Positions 33,721 to 43,365 are shown, counted from the first letter of the stretch. The stretch is 64,000 nucleotides of DNA from Zunongwangia sp. ESRF-bin46 (GCA_002631855.1 NTLF01000019.1:1-64000); one strand, 5' to 3'. Numbers and translations: made by a program. Notes: a model not told the origin generated them from the sequence alone.

Positions 33721-33875
33721 GCATCGTTCAGTTTTAAACCCCTTCCTTTCCTTTAACAAAAATAACAAGCGTACTATAACGCTTTATCATTTTATTAAGC
33801 TAGACTACTGATTATTAAGGCATACGCACTTTATGCTTCAATAACACAAATACTAGCACTATCAAAAACATACCT

Positions 33876-36800
33876 ATGATCAATAAAATCATTGATTTCT
33901 CCATCAATAACAAGTTTATAGTGGGACTCATGACCCTCGCCCTCATTGGTGCGGGTATTTGGAGTATGACGCAAGTCCCCATTGATGCGGTACCGGACAT
34001 CACCAACAATCAGGTACAAGTAATTACCCAATCGCCCAACCTGGGCACGGAAGATATTGAGCAGTTTGTTACCTATCCCGTAGAAGTGGCGATGAGCAAC
34101 CTACCCAATGTTTCCGAAATACGCTCGGTATCCCGCTTTGGGCTCTCGGTTGTCACCATTGTGTTTGACGACGACATGGGCATTTACCTGCCCCGCCAAC
34201 TGGTAGCCGAAAAGCTAACCGAAGTACAAGAACAGATCCCCAATGAGTTTGGGGAACCTTCTATGGGGCCTATTTCCACCGGATTGGGCGAAATATACCA
34301 ATATACCCTAGATGTGGACGAAGCTTACAAAGACGAATACACCGCCACCGAATTGCGAAGTATGCAAGACTGGATCGTCCGCAGGCAGATGGCAATGGTT
34401 CCAGGAGTAATTGAAGTAAATGCCGTGGGCGGAAACAAAAAACAATACGAAGTAGCCGTCGATCCAGATGAACTACGTGCCATCGGGATTACGATTTCTG
34501 ATGTGTACACCGCTTTAGAAAACAACAACCAAAACACCGGAGGTGCGTATATCGAAAAAAACCACCAGGCAAACTTTATCCGTGGTGAAGGCTTGGCGCG
34601 TACGGTAAGTGACATTGAAAATATAGTCGTAAAAAACCAAAAGGGCATCCCCATAACGATTAAAGATGTGGGGACGGTCACCATAGGTAGCGCCGTACGC
34701 TATGGCGCGCTTACCAAAAATGGGAAGGGCGAAGCTGTTGGCGGGATGATCTTAATGCTGAAAGGTGCCAACTCGAACGAAGTGATTGAGAACGTAAAAG
34801 AACGCGTGGCGCAAATACAACAATCGCTGCCCGAAGGTGTGACCATTGTTCCGTTTTTAGACCGCAGTGAATTGATTTCCGAAACCACTGGCACGGTCAC
34901 CGGCAACCTCTTAGAAGGGGGATTAATCGTGATCTTCGTCTTGGTATTGCTATTAGGAAATTGGCGCGGCGGCTTGATTGTGGCTTCGACCATCCCGCTA
35001 TCTTTGTTGTTCGCCTTTATCTTAATGAACGTTTTTGACGTCTGGGCCAACCTGATGAGCTTGGGGGCTATTGACTTCGGAATCATTGTAGATGGCGCCG
35101 TGATTATTGTAGAGGGAACGGTGTTTATGCTCTATTCCTACCTTCGGAAAAATAAGTCCATTACCAAAGAGACTAAAAATGAAGTAACCGCCAAGGCATC
35201 CAAAAAGATGATGAATGCGGCCTTCTTTGGACAGCTCATCATTTTAATTGTATTCCTACCCATATTAGCCTTGGAAGGTGTGGAAGGCAAGATGTTTAAA
35301 CCGATGGCGTTGACCTTTATCTTCGCCATGATTGGCGCGATGATCCTTTGTTTAACCTACGTACCGATGGTTTCAGCATTATTTTTGAAAGTTTCAAAAT
35401 CTGAAAAGCGATCATACGGAGACAAATTTGTAAACTGGATAGAACGCAAATACCAACCCTTACTGAACACATCCCTAAAGAAAGGGAAGCTCATCATTGG
35501 AATTGCGATAGGCTTCTTTGCCTTGGCAATCTTTACGTTTACCCAAATGGGTGGCGAATTTATTCCACAGTTGGATGAAGGCGATATTGCCTTTCACGCC
35601 ATCTTAAAACCCGGAAGTTCGCTTTCAGAAAGTATTGAGACCACGACCAAGGTAGAACGTATTGTCAAGGCGCAGTTTCCCGAAGCCACAGACGTCATTA
35701 GCCGAATAGGCGTAGCCGACGTCCCCACCGACCCCATGCCGATGGATATTGCCGATGTCTTCGTCATTCTGAAACCTACCGATGAATGGACCTCAGCGAA
35801 CTCGAAAGAAGAGCTGGTTAATAAAATAAAGGAAGCCGTCAGCGTAGTGCCCGGTGTTAACTTTGAGTTTACCCAACCCATCGAGATGCGTTTTAACGAA
35901 TTGCTTACTGGCGTTCGGGAAGATGTCGCGATTAAGTTGTTTGGGGAAGATTTGGATATCCTCGCCAGTAAAGCGGAAGAAATGGGGAAACTCATTAGTG
36001 ACATCCCCGGCGTAGCCGATATGAAAGTGGAGGCCACCGATGGCCTGCCACAAATCACTATTGACTACAACCGAAACAAGTTGGCACAATACGGCTTAGA
36101 CATCCATACGTTGAATAATACCGTACAAGCCGCTTTTGCAGGCGGTACAGCAGGAGTCATCTTTGAAGGGGAAAGACGTTTCGATCTGGTAGTACGCCTA
36201 AAAGCACAAAACCGAACCAATATTTCGGATATTGAAAACCTGTATGTCAACATTCCCAATGGCTCACAAATACCCTTACGCGAACTAGCCAAGATAAGCT
36301 ACGAACCCGGCCCGATGCAGATTAGTAGGGATAACACTAACAGACGTACCTATGTGGGGATCAATATTCGGGACCGCGATGTGAAATCGGTAGTAAAAGA
36401 CATTCAAGATAAGTTAGATGCCGAGTTTGAATTACCGCCGGGTTACTTTATACGCTATGGCGGCGCTTTTGAAAATCTGGAGCGAGCCAGTAGCAAGCTG
36501 CAAACGGTGGTACCCATTGCCTTGATTTTGATCTTTATTTTAATCTACTTTGCTTTGCAGTCGTTCCCGCAAACAGTGATGATCTACCTCGCCATCCCCA
36601 TGGCAACCATTGGCGGAATTTTTGCGTTGTGGTTACGGGATATGCCATTTAGTATTTCGGCAGGGGTCGGGTTTATTGTCCTCTTTGGGGTTGCCGTTTT
36701 AAACGGATTGGTCATGGTTAGTGGTTTAAATGAACTGAAAGAAGAAGGCGTCACCAATTTAAAAGACCGCATTATACAAGGAACCAAACGGCGTATCCGC

Positions 36801-38240
36801 CCCATTATGCTCACCGCCTTTACCGATATCTTAGGATTTTTACCGATGGCGATATCAGCATCTGCCGGCGCGGAAGTACAACGACCTTTGGCAACAGTGG
36901 TCATTGGTGGTTTGGTCACCTCTACCCTATTAACCTTGTTTATTCTACCTATTTGTTACCAATGGATAGAAAGACGAAAAGAACGAAAACTTATGAAAAA
37001 ACCAGCACTAGCAACTACCTTGCTGATTGTAGGCTTGTTAGGAAGTTCAGCTTTTGTGCCTACTTACGCACAGGAAATTTCAGAAACCGAAACAAATCCA
37101 ACCACCGACCTGTTACCGATTACGTTGGAAAAAGCAGTAGAAACCGCGCAGCAGAACTATCCGTTGTTAAAACAGAAACAGCTAGAGATCGAACGGGAAA
37201 CCGCTATGAAAGGTGCGGCGTATGACTTCGGAAAGACAACCATATTTACCAGTGGCGAAGAGATCAATGAAGAACGAGGCGTCTATACTACGGTAGGTAT
37301 TGGGCAACAAGGCATCGACTTGCTGGGTATTGGTGCTAAGAATAAACAGCGTAAGCAACACATCGCGTTAGCTGAAACCGCTTTGGAGTTATCGGAATTA
37401 CAAGTCGCTCAAGCAGTAAAAGAAGCATGGTCGAAAGCCTTTCAGGAAAAGCGGAAGTATCATTTGTATAAGGAATTAGATTCCATTTACACCCGCTTTG
37501 CAGAAGCTGTATCGCTCAACTATGAGGTAGAAGCGATTTCGAAACTGGAGTATGCTTCAGCGAAGAATCAAGCATTGCAGATTACCAATAAAAAACAACA
37601 GGCGTTAAGTGATTATCAAATTGCCTTACAACAGCTTAACCTCTGGTTGGTGTCCGATACCTTTTACACGGTCCCTGACACCTTTGAAGTAGGCGAACTG
37701 GGGATGCAACAGCTTTCAGCAACAATTGAGAAACATCCCGAATTACAGCTTTCCGAACAACAAATAAAAACCGCTGAAGCCGATTACAAAGCCGCCCGCG
37801 CTAATTTGTTACCGACGCTCAACCTACAAGGTGGCCTACAAAAGGTAAATGGATCGACTGGGTTTTACCGGTATCAGGCTGGAATATCCGTTCCGCTGTT
37901 TTCAGGCACCGAACGTAGCAAAGCAAAGGCTGCCAAAATAGAAACGGAAATTGCTAAAAACCAAGCTGCTTTCAACAAACAACAGATAGAAGCCACCTAT
38001 CAACAAGCGGTGCAGACCTTTCAGAAATGGGAAGCCTCGTGGGTTTTTTATAAAGAAGAAGCCTTGCCGCTCGCCAAGGAGCAACGAAAAGGCGCTTTAT
38101 TGGCCTATAAAGAAGGCGCAGTGGACTATGCCGCATTTACGCAATTGATGCGCGATGCCATACAAACTGAAATGGACGCACTCGAGGCGTTACACAACTA
38201 TTTACAATCTGTATTTCAACTACACTATTTTAATAATTAA
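33876..38240 (+). CDS. CusA/CzcA heavy-metal RND pump fused to a TolC-like outer-membrane protein
   Basis: Residues 1 to about 1035 form an RND transporter of the heavy-metal type (VPIDAVPDITNNQVQV near 30-46, GAIDFGIIVDGAVIIVEG near 393-411, membrane blocks near 340-500 and 880-1030). It exports metal ions such as Cu(I), Zn(II) or Co(II) in exchange for protons. From M1040 the chain carries MKKPALATTLLIVGLLGSSA, a signal-peptide-like segment ending in TYAQ, and a TolC-family coiled-coil domain (about 1075-1454). The RND C-terminus is cytoplasmic, so the inserted hydrophobic segment is needed to take the TolC part across; cleavage there would release a separate outer-membrane channel. The adaptor follows 4 bp later. 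Similar fusions of about 1450 residues are common in flavobacteria. Confidence 0.93.
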   Translation: MINKIIDFSINNKFIVGLMTLALIGAGIWSMTQVPIDAVPDITNNQVQVITQSPNLGTEDIEQFVTYPVEVAMSNLPNVSEIRSVSRFGLSVVTIVFDDDMGIYLPRQLVAEKLTEVQEQIPNEFGEPSMGPISTGLGEIYQYTLDVDEAYKDEYTATELRSMQDWIVRRQMAMVPGVIEVNAVGGNKKQYEVAVDPDELRAIGITISDVYTALENNNQNTGGAYIEKNHQANFIRGEGLARTVSDIENIVVKNQKGIPITIKDVGTVTIGSAVRYGALTKNGKGEAVGGMILMLKGANSNEVIENVKERVAQIQQSLPEGVTIVPFLDRSELISETTGTVTGNLLEGGLIVIFVLVLLLGNWRGGLIVASTIPLSLLFAFILMNVFDVWANLMSLGAIDFGIIVDGAVIIVEGTVFMLYSYLRKNKSITKETKNEVTAKASKKMMNAAFFGQLIILIVFLPILALEGVEGKMFKPMALTFIFAMIGAMILCLTYVPMVSALFLKVSKSEKRSYGDKFVNWIERKYQPLLNTSLKKGKLIIGIAIGFFALAIFTFTQMGGEFIPQLDEGDIAFHAILKPGSSLSESIETTTKVERIVKAQFPEATDVISRIGVADVPTDPMPMDIADVFVILKPTDEWTSANSKEELVNKIKEAVSVVPGVNFEFTQPIEMRFNELLTGVREDVAIKLFGEDLDILASKAEEMGKLISDIPGVADMKVEATDGLPQITIDYNRNKLAQYGLDIHTLNNTVQAAFAGGTAGVIFEGERRFDLVVRLKAQNRTNISDIENLYVNIPNGSQIPLRELAKISYEPGPMQISRDNTNRRTYVGINIRDRDVKSVVKDIQDKLDAEFELPPGYFIRYGGAFENLERASSKLQTVVPIALILIFILIYFALQSFPQTVMIYLAIPMATIGGIFALWLRDMPFSISAGVGFIVLFGVAVLNGLVMVSGLNELKEEGVTNLKDRIIQGTKRRIRPIMLTAFTDILGFLPMAISASAGAEVQRPLATVVIGGLVTSTLLTLFILPICYQWIERRKERKLMKKPALATTLLIVGLLGSSAFVPTYAQEISETETNPTTDLLPITLEKAVETAQQNYPLLKQKQLEIERETAMKGAAYDFGKTTIFTSGEEINEERGVYTTVGIGQQGIDLLGIGAKNKQRKQHIALAETALELSELQVAQAVKEAWSKAFQEKRKYHLYKELDSIYTRFAEAVSLNYEVEAISKLEYASAKNQALQITNKKQQALSDYQIALQQLNLWLVSDTFYTVPDTFEVGELGMQQLSATIEKHPELQLSEQQIKTAEADYKAARANLLPTLNLQGGLQKVNGSTGFYRYQAGISVPLFSGTERSKAKAAKIETEIAKNQAAFNKQQIEATYQQAVQTFQKWEASWVFYKEEALPLAKEQRKGALLAYKEGAVDYAAFTQLMRDAIQTEMDALEALHNYLQSVFQLHYFNN

Positions 38241-38244
38241 GACT

Positions 38245-39435
38245 ATGAAACAAGTTATAAACCCTATATTAAGTCTATTCGTAATCACTGCTTTGAGTTT
38301 AGCTTCTTGCGGAGATTCGAATACCAAATCTGAAGGGAACACTACTTCAGAAGAAACAGCAAACAAAAAGCCACACGTAGAAGAAGTGATGCTTTCGGCA
38401 CAACAGCTTGAAGCCTTACAAATGGAGACCAATACCCTACAAGACCGTAAAATGACTGGTTTTGTAGAAGCAAACGGTCAACTGGAAGTACCGCCACAAA
38501 ACGAAGCAATGGTCACTTCGGTAGTGGGCGCCAATGTGGTTTCCATAGAAGTCATAGAAGGAGATGAAGTGAAAAAAGGACAGATACTCGCCTATCTATC
38601 ACACCCCAACATTATCGAGAAGCAAACACAGTATTTAGATGCGTATAGCAATCGTCAGTTTCTGGAAAAAGAATACGAACGGCAACAAAAACTATACGAG
38701 GCAGGCGTAGGTTCAGGGATGAACTTCCAAAAAACGGAAGCCCAATACCAAGCCGCAAAAAGTTTAGTACAAGGCTTAAAGGCACAGCTACAGCAATTGA
38801 ACATTAGCGCTACCGGAGTAGAAAAAGGCACCATCTACCAACGCGTAGCCCTACGAAGCCCCATAGAAGGATCGGTACAAAAAGTAAAGGTAAAGACCGG
38901 ACAATATGTAGACCCACAAACGAATCTGTTTGAGATCGTCAACACCCATCACGTACACGCAGACCTTATGGTGTTTGAGAAAGACGTGTACAAAATAAAA
39001 AAGGGACAGACCGTTACGTTTAATGTACAGTCCATTCCGGGTAAAGAATTGTCGGCTGTGATCTATTCCGTAGGGCAAACCTTTGAAGAGAACCCAAAAG
39101 CGTTACACGTACATGCCGAAATAGAAAACAAAGAAGGACATTTAATTCCTGGTATGTATATTCAAGGTCGTATACAGACTGATGAAAGCCAAACAAAAGC
39201 CTTACCAGAAAGTGCCATTGGTACCGACGGGGATAAAAAGTATGCTTTTACCGTAGAAAAAGAAGGCGATGCTTGGAGTTTAAAGCCGGTAGAAATCACC
39301 ACCGGCGCCAAAGATGGCGAATGGGTAGCCGTCAATTTTTTAAAACCGATTACCCCAGACACCCAATTGGCTTTTAATAATGCGTATTACCTATTAGCCG
39401 AATGGAAAAAGGGAGAGGCCGGGCATAGTCATTAG
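38245..39435 (+). CDS. Efflux RND adaptor (CusB/CzcB-like membrane-fusion lipoprotein)
   Basis: About 396 residues from ATG 38245, 4 bp after the pump gene; the open frame upstream of this ATG is only an overlap. A type II signal peptide (PILSLFVITALSLASC, lipidated C near 22, then GDSN) anchors it. Next come a barrel-sandwich half (ANGQLEVPPQNEAMVTSVVG), a coiled-coil hairpin (about 130-195, SNRQFLEKEYERQQKLYEAG) and the second barrel half (LRSPIEGSVQKVKVKTGQYV), with a beta-barrel C-terminus. The C-terminal end is His-rich (EWKKGEAGHSH). It links the inner pump to the outer channel and helps select metal. The operon order pump-adaptor and the fused channel give a complete tripartite system from two genes. 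Confidence 0.92.
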   Translation: MKQVINPILSLFVITALSLASCGDSNTKSEGNTTSEETANKKPHVEEVMLSAQQLEALQMETNTLQDRKMTGFVEANGQLEVPPQNEAMVTSVVGANVVSIEVIEGDEVKKGQILAYLSHPNIIEKQTQYLDAYSNRQFLEKEYERQQKLYEAGVGSGMNFQKTEAQYQAAKSLVQGLKAQLQQLNISATGVEKGTIYQRVALRSPIEGSVQKVKVKTGQYVDPQTNLFEIVNTHHVHADLMVFEKDVYKIKKGQTVTFNVQSIPGKELSAVIYSVGQTFEENPKALHVHAEIENKEGHLIPGMYIQGRIQTDESQTKALPESAIGTDGDKKYAFTVEKEGDAWSLKPVEITTGAKDGEWVAVNFLKPITPDTQLAFNNAYYLLAEWKKGEAGHSH

Positions 39436-39479
39436 GATTATAATGAAAAAGTTTGTATTATGATTACATTTAACTGTCT

Positions 39480-39575
39480 ATTCGAGCCCTTCGGCTTCTC
39501 TCAGGATAAACTAAAGTCGAGAATTACTAAGATTCCGGCTCAAATAGGTTTCGACTGCGCTCAACCAGACAAAGT
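39480..39575. repeat. TCGACTGCGCTCA-type dispersed repeats
   Basis: TTCGAGCCCTTCGGCTTCTC (39481-39500) and TTTCGACTGCGCTCAACC (39549-39566) are of the same class as 33601-33720. They lie between the efflux operon and the regulator gene and may separate the transcripts. Confidence 0.7.
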
Positions 39576-39603
39576 GGTTTTTTAGTTGCTAAAAAATAGA
39601 AAA

Positions 39604-40020
39604 ATGAACGAAATAGATAAAAAGTTAACCGATAAAGAAGTCCGTCCAACAGCGATGCGAACGCTGGTGTATCAACAATTGGCGAAGCAGAATACTGCCG
39701 TAGCCTTGACCGATATTGAGCTTGCTTTCACCAAAGCAGACCGAACTACGCTGTATAGAACCGTGAAAACCTTTGAAGAGAAGGGAATTGTACATCAAAT
39801 AGACGATGGTACGGGGATTTCAAAATATGCGCTTTGTGAACCAGGCTGTAATTGTGAAATAGAGAACGACCTACACTTACACTTTCATTGTAGCAATTGC
39901 GACAAAACCGTTTGCTTGACCGAACATAAGATTCCACAGATCAGCTTACCCGATGGCTATGTAGCAGAAGATGTTAATTTGGTGGTAAAAGGTATCTGTT
40001 CCGGTTGCAGCGGAAGTTAA
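39604..40020 (+). CDS. Fur-family metalloregulator
   Basis: The 138-residue protein (ATG 39604; a TTG six codons up is less likely) shows the Fur fold: winged helix (VRPTAMRTLVYQQLAKQ, with ADRTTLYRTVKTFEEKGIV near 38-56) and a C-terminal dimerisation domain with the metal-binding cluster HLHFHCSNCDKTVCL and the end cluster GICSGCSGS. The two CxxC pairs form the structural zinc site. Its place between the Cus genes and a Zn/Cd-type ATPase suggests that it controls them, possibly through TGCAA-N5-TTGCA (33218-33232) and the TGCACT words before 40089. It is a Fur relative of the zinc or broad-metal group rather than iron Fur, which is inferred from the neighbours. Confidence 0.9.
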   Translation: MNEIDKKLTDKEVRPTAMRTLVYQQLAKQNTAVALTDIELAFTKADRTTLYRTVKTFEEKGIVHQIDDGTGISKYALCEPGCNCEIENDLHLHFHCSNCDKTVCLTEHKIPQISLPDGYVAEDVNLVVKGICSGCSGS

Positions 40021-40064
40021 TGCACTTCCATTGCACTATAATTATGGGGATATTGCACTAAAAT
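40020..40064 (+). promoter_or_regulatory. Three TTGCACT-like words upstream of the P-type ATPase
   Basis: TGCACT (40021), TTGCACT (about 40031) and TTGCACT (about 40054) lie within 45 bp before the ATG at 40089. The word is also present next to the operator at 33228-33234 (TTGCACT). They are candidate binding sites of the Fur-family protein encoded just upstream. Confidence 0.45.
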
Positions 40065-40088
40065 TAAATAGAAAAACCTATTTAGGCT

Positions 40089-42050
40089 ATGAAGCAAAAT
40101 CCCAATACTTGTAAACCTCAAGCCGCTTGTTGTGCACACGATGAGCCCGAACACACATCCAATGACGGTCATAATCATGAAGGCGGCGCTTTAGATTTCA
40201 TAACTTACATTCCGGCTATATTTAGTTTTATACTACTGGTAGTTGGTATTTGTTTAGACTATTTTGAAATTTCTTTCTTTACCGGTTGGGTGCGCATCGC
40301 TTGGTATGTCATTGCCTATTTACCCGTAGGCCTACCTGTTTTAAAACAAGGATGGGTCAGTATCCAAAACGGGGACTTCTTTACAGAATTCTTATTGATG
40401 TCCATTGCCACCATGGGAGCCTTCGCCATTGGAGAGTATCCTGAAGGCGTTGCCGTGATGGTGTTTTATGCGGTGGGGGAATTATTTCAGGGAGCTGCTG
40501 TAAAGAAAGCCAAAGGAAACATTAAAGCCTTGTTGGACGTCCGACCTAATGAAGCGTTGGTAAAACGTACTAACGATTTTGTTTCGGTACCGCCCGATAC
40601 CGTAAAAGTTGGGGAAACCGTGCAAGTGCGTGTTGGAGAGAAAATTCCGTTGGATGGGGTATTGCTTTCTGAAAAAGCATCGGTCAATACCGCAGCGCTT
40701 ACGGGGGAAAGTAAACCGAGTTCCATTAAAAAAGGCAAAGCCGTATTTGCAGGGAGTATTAATCTGGAAGGTGTTATTGAGATTGAAACCACCAAGGAGT
40801 TCAAAGACAGTTCCATTGCTCGTATTTTAGATCTGGTACAAAACGCTACCGCTCGAAAATCAAAGACTGAATTGTTTATTCGGAAATTTGCACGGGTATA
40901 CACGCCAATTGTTGTGTTCTTAGCGATTGGACTTACCCTACTACCCTACTTTTTTGTTTCAGAATATATATTTGAAGTTTGGCTATATCGTGCACTGATC
41001 TTTTTGGTTATTTCGTGTCCGTGTGCGTTGGTTATCTCTATTCCGTTAGGATATTTTGGTGGCTTGGGTGCTGCTTCCAGACACGGTATTCTATTTAAAG
41101 GTGCTTCCTTTTTAGATGCCGTCACGAAAGTGAATACCGTGGTAATGGACAAAACGGGAACCGTTACCAAAGGGGTTTTTAAAATAAAAGAAATTAAAAC
41201 TTCTAACATTTCCGAAGAGGAAATGATGCCCTACCTCATGGCGATGGAAGAACAATCTACCCACCCAATTGCCAAAGCTATTTTAGCATACAACGACAAA
41301 GAAGTAAAACTACAAGCGACCAATGTTTCTGAAGTAGCCGGGAAAGGACTGAAAGGAACGATAAACGGCAAAGAAGTGTTGGTAGGGAATGCTTCGTTGT
41401 TACAATCGCATAACATTGCTGTGCCTTCGGAAACAGAAACGATTGTAGAATCTATTGTAATGATCGCTATAGAAAACAACTTTGCAGGTTATGTTGTTAT
41501 TTCAGATGAATTGAAAGAGGATGCGCACGCTGCTATTGAAAAGATTCGAAAAGCTGGCATTTCCAAGATTATTATGCTTTCTGGGGATAAAGATTCCATT
41601 ACCCAACAAGTGGCAACAGAATTAGGAATAGATTGGGCAAAAGGCGGGTTATTGCCCGAAGATAAACTGAATGAGGTAGAAAAACTAAAACAACAAGTAG
41701 GTACCAAAGTCGCTTTTATAGGTGACGGCATAAACGATGCGCCAGTATTGGCAACCAGCAATGTGGGTGTCGCTATGGGTGGTTTGGGTAGTGATGTAGC
41801 TATAGAAACAGCCGATGTAATTATACAAACCGATCAGCCATCAAAAATTGCAACCGCTATAAAAATTGGCCGATCAACTCGACATATTGTTTGGCAAAAT
41901 ATTGCCTTGGCATTTATTGTAAAAGCAATCGTAATGGCATTAGGTGCCGGTGGAATGGCAACCATGTGGGAAGCAGTTTTTGCCGATGTTGGGGTAGCAT
42001 TATTGGCTATTTTAAATGCTGTTCGGCTTCAGAAAATGTCTTGGAAGTAA
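40089..42050 (+). CDS. Heavy-metal P-type ATPase (Zn/Cd/Co/Pb type)
   Basis: The 653-residue pump uses ATP to export divalent metals from the cytoplasm. It has no HMA domain; instead the N-terminus is a short Cys/His-rich tail (CKPQAACCAHDEPEHTSNDG). The core shows the metal-binding CPC in VISCPCALVISIPLG, actuator TGES, phosphorylation motif DKTGTVTKG, HP motif in STHPIAKAI and the hinge GDGINDAPVLA. The CPC plus SIPLG context and absence of a Cu-type CPC...YN/MxxSS pattern point to the Zn2+/Cd2+/Pb2+ subgroup (ZntA/CadA-like). The gene follows the Fur-family regulator with a 68-bp gap that contains TTGCACT words. Together with the RND efflux system it forms a two-stage metal export island. 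Confidence 0.93.
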   Translation: MKQNPNTCKPQAACCAHDEPEHTSNDGHNHEGGALDFITYIPAIFSFILLVVGICLDYFEISFFTGWVRIAWYVIAYLPVGLPVLKQGWVSIQNGDFFTEFLLMSIATMGAFAIGEYPEGVAVMVFYAVGELFQGAAVKKAKGNIKALLDVRPNEALVKRTNDFVSVPPDTVKVGETVQVRVGEKIPLDGVLLSEKASVNTAALTGESKPSSIKKGKAVFAGSINLEGVIEIETTKEFKDSSIARILDLVQNATARKSKTELFIRKFARVYTPIVVFLAIGLTLLPYFFVSEYIFEVWLYRALIFLVISCPCALVISIPLGYFGGLGAASRHGILFKGASFLDAVTKVNTVVMDKTGTVTKGVFKIKEIKTSNISEEEMMPYLMAMEEQSTHPIAKAILAYNDKEVKLQATNVSEVAGKGLKGTINGKEVLVGNASLLQSHNIAVPSETETIVESIVMIAIENNFAGYVVISDELKEDAHAAIEKIRKAGISKIIMLSGDKDSITQQVATELGIDWAKGGLLPEDKLNEVEKLKQQVGTKVAFIGDGINDAPVLATSNVGVAMGGLGSDVAIETADVIIQTDQPSKIATAIKIGRSTRHIVWQNIALAFIVKAIVMALGAGGMATMWEAVFADVGVALLAILNAVRLQKMSWK

Positions 42051-42130
42051 TATTTCAGCAAAAAAGTGTTAAGCTTATCCCAAATAGGCGGATTTATTGG
42101 GGATTCTTCTTCATTTAGGCATTTATCCCT

Positions 42131-42138
42131 TAGTTTTG
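42131..42138 (+). promoter_or_regulatory. -7 element of the FKBP gene
   Basis: TAGTTTTG fits the Bacteroidota -7 consensus TAnnTTTG, 39 bp before the ATG of 42178. No clear -33 TTG is at the usual distance. Confidence 0.5.
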
Positions 42139-42177
42139 CAGCTTGATAAACAATTGATAATTAGATAAATCAAATTT

Positions 42178-42606
42178 ATGAGTACAGTAAAGGAAAAAGA
42201 CACAGTAAGAGTACATTACACAGGTAAGCTGGAAGACGGGCAAGTTTTTGACAGTTCGTTGGAAAGAGAACCTTTAGAGATTACTTTGGGACAAGGTATG
42301 CTTATTCCAGGTTTCGAAAAAGGGCTTGTTGATATGAAAGTGAACGAGAAAAAAACAGTGAATGTTCCTAAAGAAGAAGCCTACGGTGATGTTCAAAAAG
42401 AGCTTTTCCAAGAAGTTTCTAAGGAAAACCTTCCTGAAGAAATAAAACCAGAAGTTGGGATGGGCCTTATGGCTAAAAACCCTGATGGTTCTGAGCGTCA
42501 GTTACGTGTAGCTGAAGTGAAAGAAGATAGCATTGTAGTAGATGCCAATCACCCACTTGCAGGTAAAGATTTGACATTCGAACTTGAAGTTGTTGAGATA
42601 AAATAA
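42178..42606 (+). CDS. FKBP-type peptidyl-prolyl isomerase, SlyD-like
   Basis: The 142-residue protein starts MSTVKEKDTVRVHYTGKL and has the FKBP blocks DGQVFDSS, EPLEITLGQGMLIPGFEKGL (about 31-50) and a terminal DANHPLAGKDLTFELEV, with the IF (insert-in-flap) chaperone domain between about 70 and 125. That layout is SlyD-like: prolyl isomerase and chaperone of the cytosol. A C-terminal His-rich tail, which in SlyD binds nickel, is absent. The gene stands alone with a promoter and its own strong terminator. Confidence 0.9.
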   Translation: MSTVKEKDTVRVHYTGKLEDGQVFDSSLEREPLEITLGQGMLIPGFEKGLVDMKVNEKKTVNVPKEEAYGDVQKELFQEVSKENLPEEIKPEVGMGLMAKNPDGSERQLRVAEVKEDSIVVDANHPLAGKDLTFELEVVEIK

Positions 42607-42626
42607 CTTTTAGACTACTATATATT

Positions 42627-42657
42627 GAAAAACCCGGACGACATGTCCGGGTTTTTT
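42627..42657. terminator. Bidirectional rho-independent terminator
   Basis: AAACCCGGAC-GACAT-GTCCGGGTTT with a 3' T run, and an A run on the 5' side, lies between the convergent FKBP and nitroreductase genes and can serve both. Confidence 0.9.
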
Positions 42658-42674
42658 ATGTTTTAAAATGAAGT

Positions 42675-43310
42675 TTATAATTCAATAATCACATCCTTCA
42701 TATCTTTTCGTACTTTCTTTTCTTTAGCCATAAAGTCGGTTTCATCCCGATACCCTACTGGAAGTAGCAAAACGGAAGTCAGTCCTTTTTCTTTTAGGCC
42801 TAAAATACGGTCATATTCTGTTGGATTAAAGCCTTCCATGGGACAGGCATCAATATTCGTTGCGGCACATACGGTCAATAAATTTCCTAAAGCCAAATAC
42901 GCTTGGTTGGTAGCCCAAGTTCGTATTTCATCGGAAGATTGTTCTTCAAACGAATCCAATAAAAATTCTTCAAATGGTTTTAATATTTCATCTGGGGTAT
43001 TGCGTATGGTTTTTACCCGTTTAAAATATTTCTGAATATACTCAGGACTTAATTTTTCTTCCACACAAAAAACTAGCAAATGAGAGGCGTCAACCACTTG
43101 ATGTTGGTCCCAACTATGTGGCAGTAACTTTTTACGTTTCTCTTTATCTTTTACAATTACAAGCGTTACCGGTTGCAAGCCATACGAGGTTGCTGTTAAA
43201 TTAAAGGCTTCTTTAAGTTGCTCTAGTGTTTTCTTCGGAAGAATTTTTTCTGAATTAAACTTTTTAGTCGCATATCGCCATTTTAATCTATCAATGATAT
43301 CTGTTGCCAT
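42675..43310 (-). CDS. NAD(P)H-dependent nitroreductase-family oxidoreductase
   Basis: The 211-residue FMN enzyme has the nitroreductase start (IDRLKWRYATKKFNSEKIL), TATSYGLQPVTLVIVKDKE and the late TNIDACPMEGFNPTEYDRILGL, as in NfsB-like proteins. It reduces nitroaromatics, quinones or flavins with NAD(P)H. The length and motif order agree with that group. A promoter with TTG and TACTTTTG lies directly upstream (43333-43365). It is convergent to the FKBP gene and not in an operon. The physiological substrate is not visible. Confidence 0.9.
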   Translation of the reverse strand: MATDIIDRLKWRYATKKFNSEKILPKKTLEQLKEAFNLTATSYGLQPVTLVIVKDKEKRKKLLPHSWDQHQVVDASHLLVFCVEEKLSPEYIQKYFKRVKTIRNTPDEILKPFEEFLLDSFEEQSSDEIRTWATNQAYLALGNLLTVCAATNIDACPMEGFNPTEYDRILGLKEKGLTSVLLLPVGYRDETDFMAKEKKVRKDMKDVIIEL

Positions 43311-43332
43311 AAATGAAGTTACCTTTGTACTG

Positions 43333-43365
43333 CAAAAGTAACAATAGCTAGCTAAAATCTACCAA
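43333..43365 (-). promoter_or_regulatory. Promoter of the nitroreductase gene
   Basis: On the minus strand TTG (43363-43365) and TACTTTTG (43333-43340) are 22 bp apart. The -7 box matches TAnnTTTG, and the start codon lies 23 bp further. Confidence 0.55.

Noticed and set aside
38155-38244. 30-codon extension of the CusB-like gene upstream of ATG 38245
   Set aside because: It overlaps the end of the CusA-TolC gene and would place the signal peptide inside the protein.
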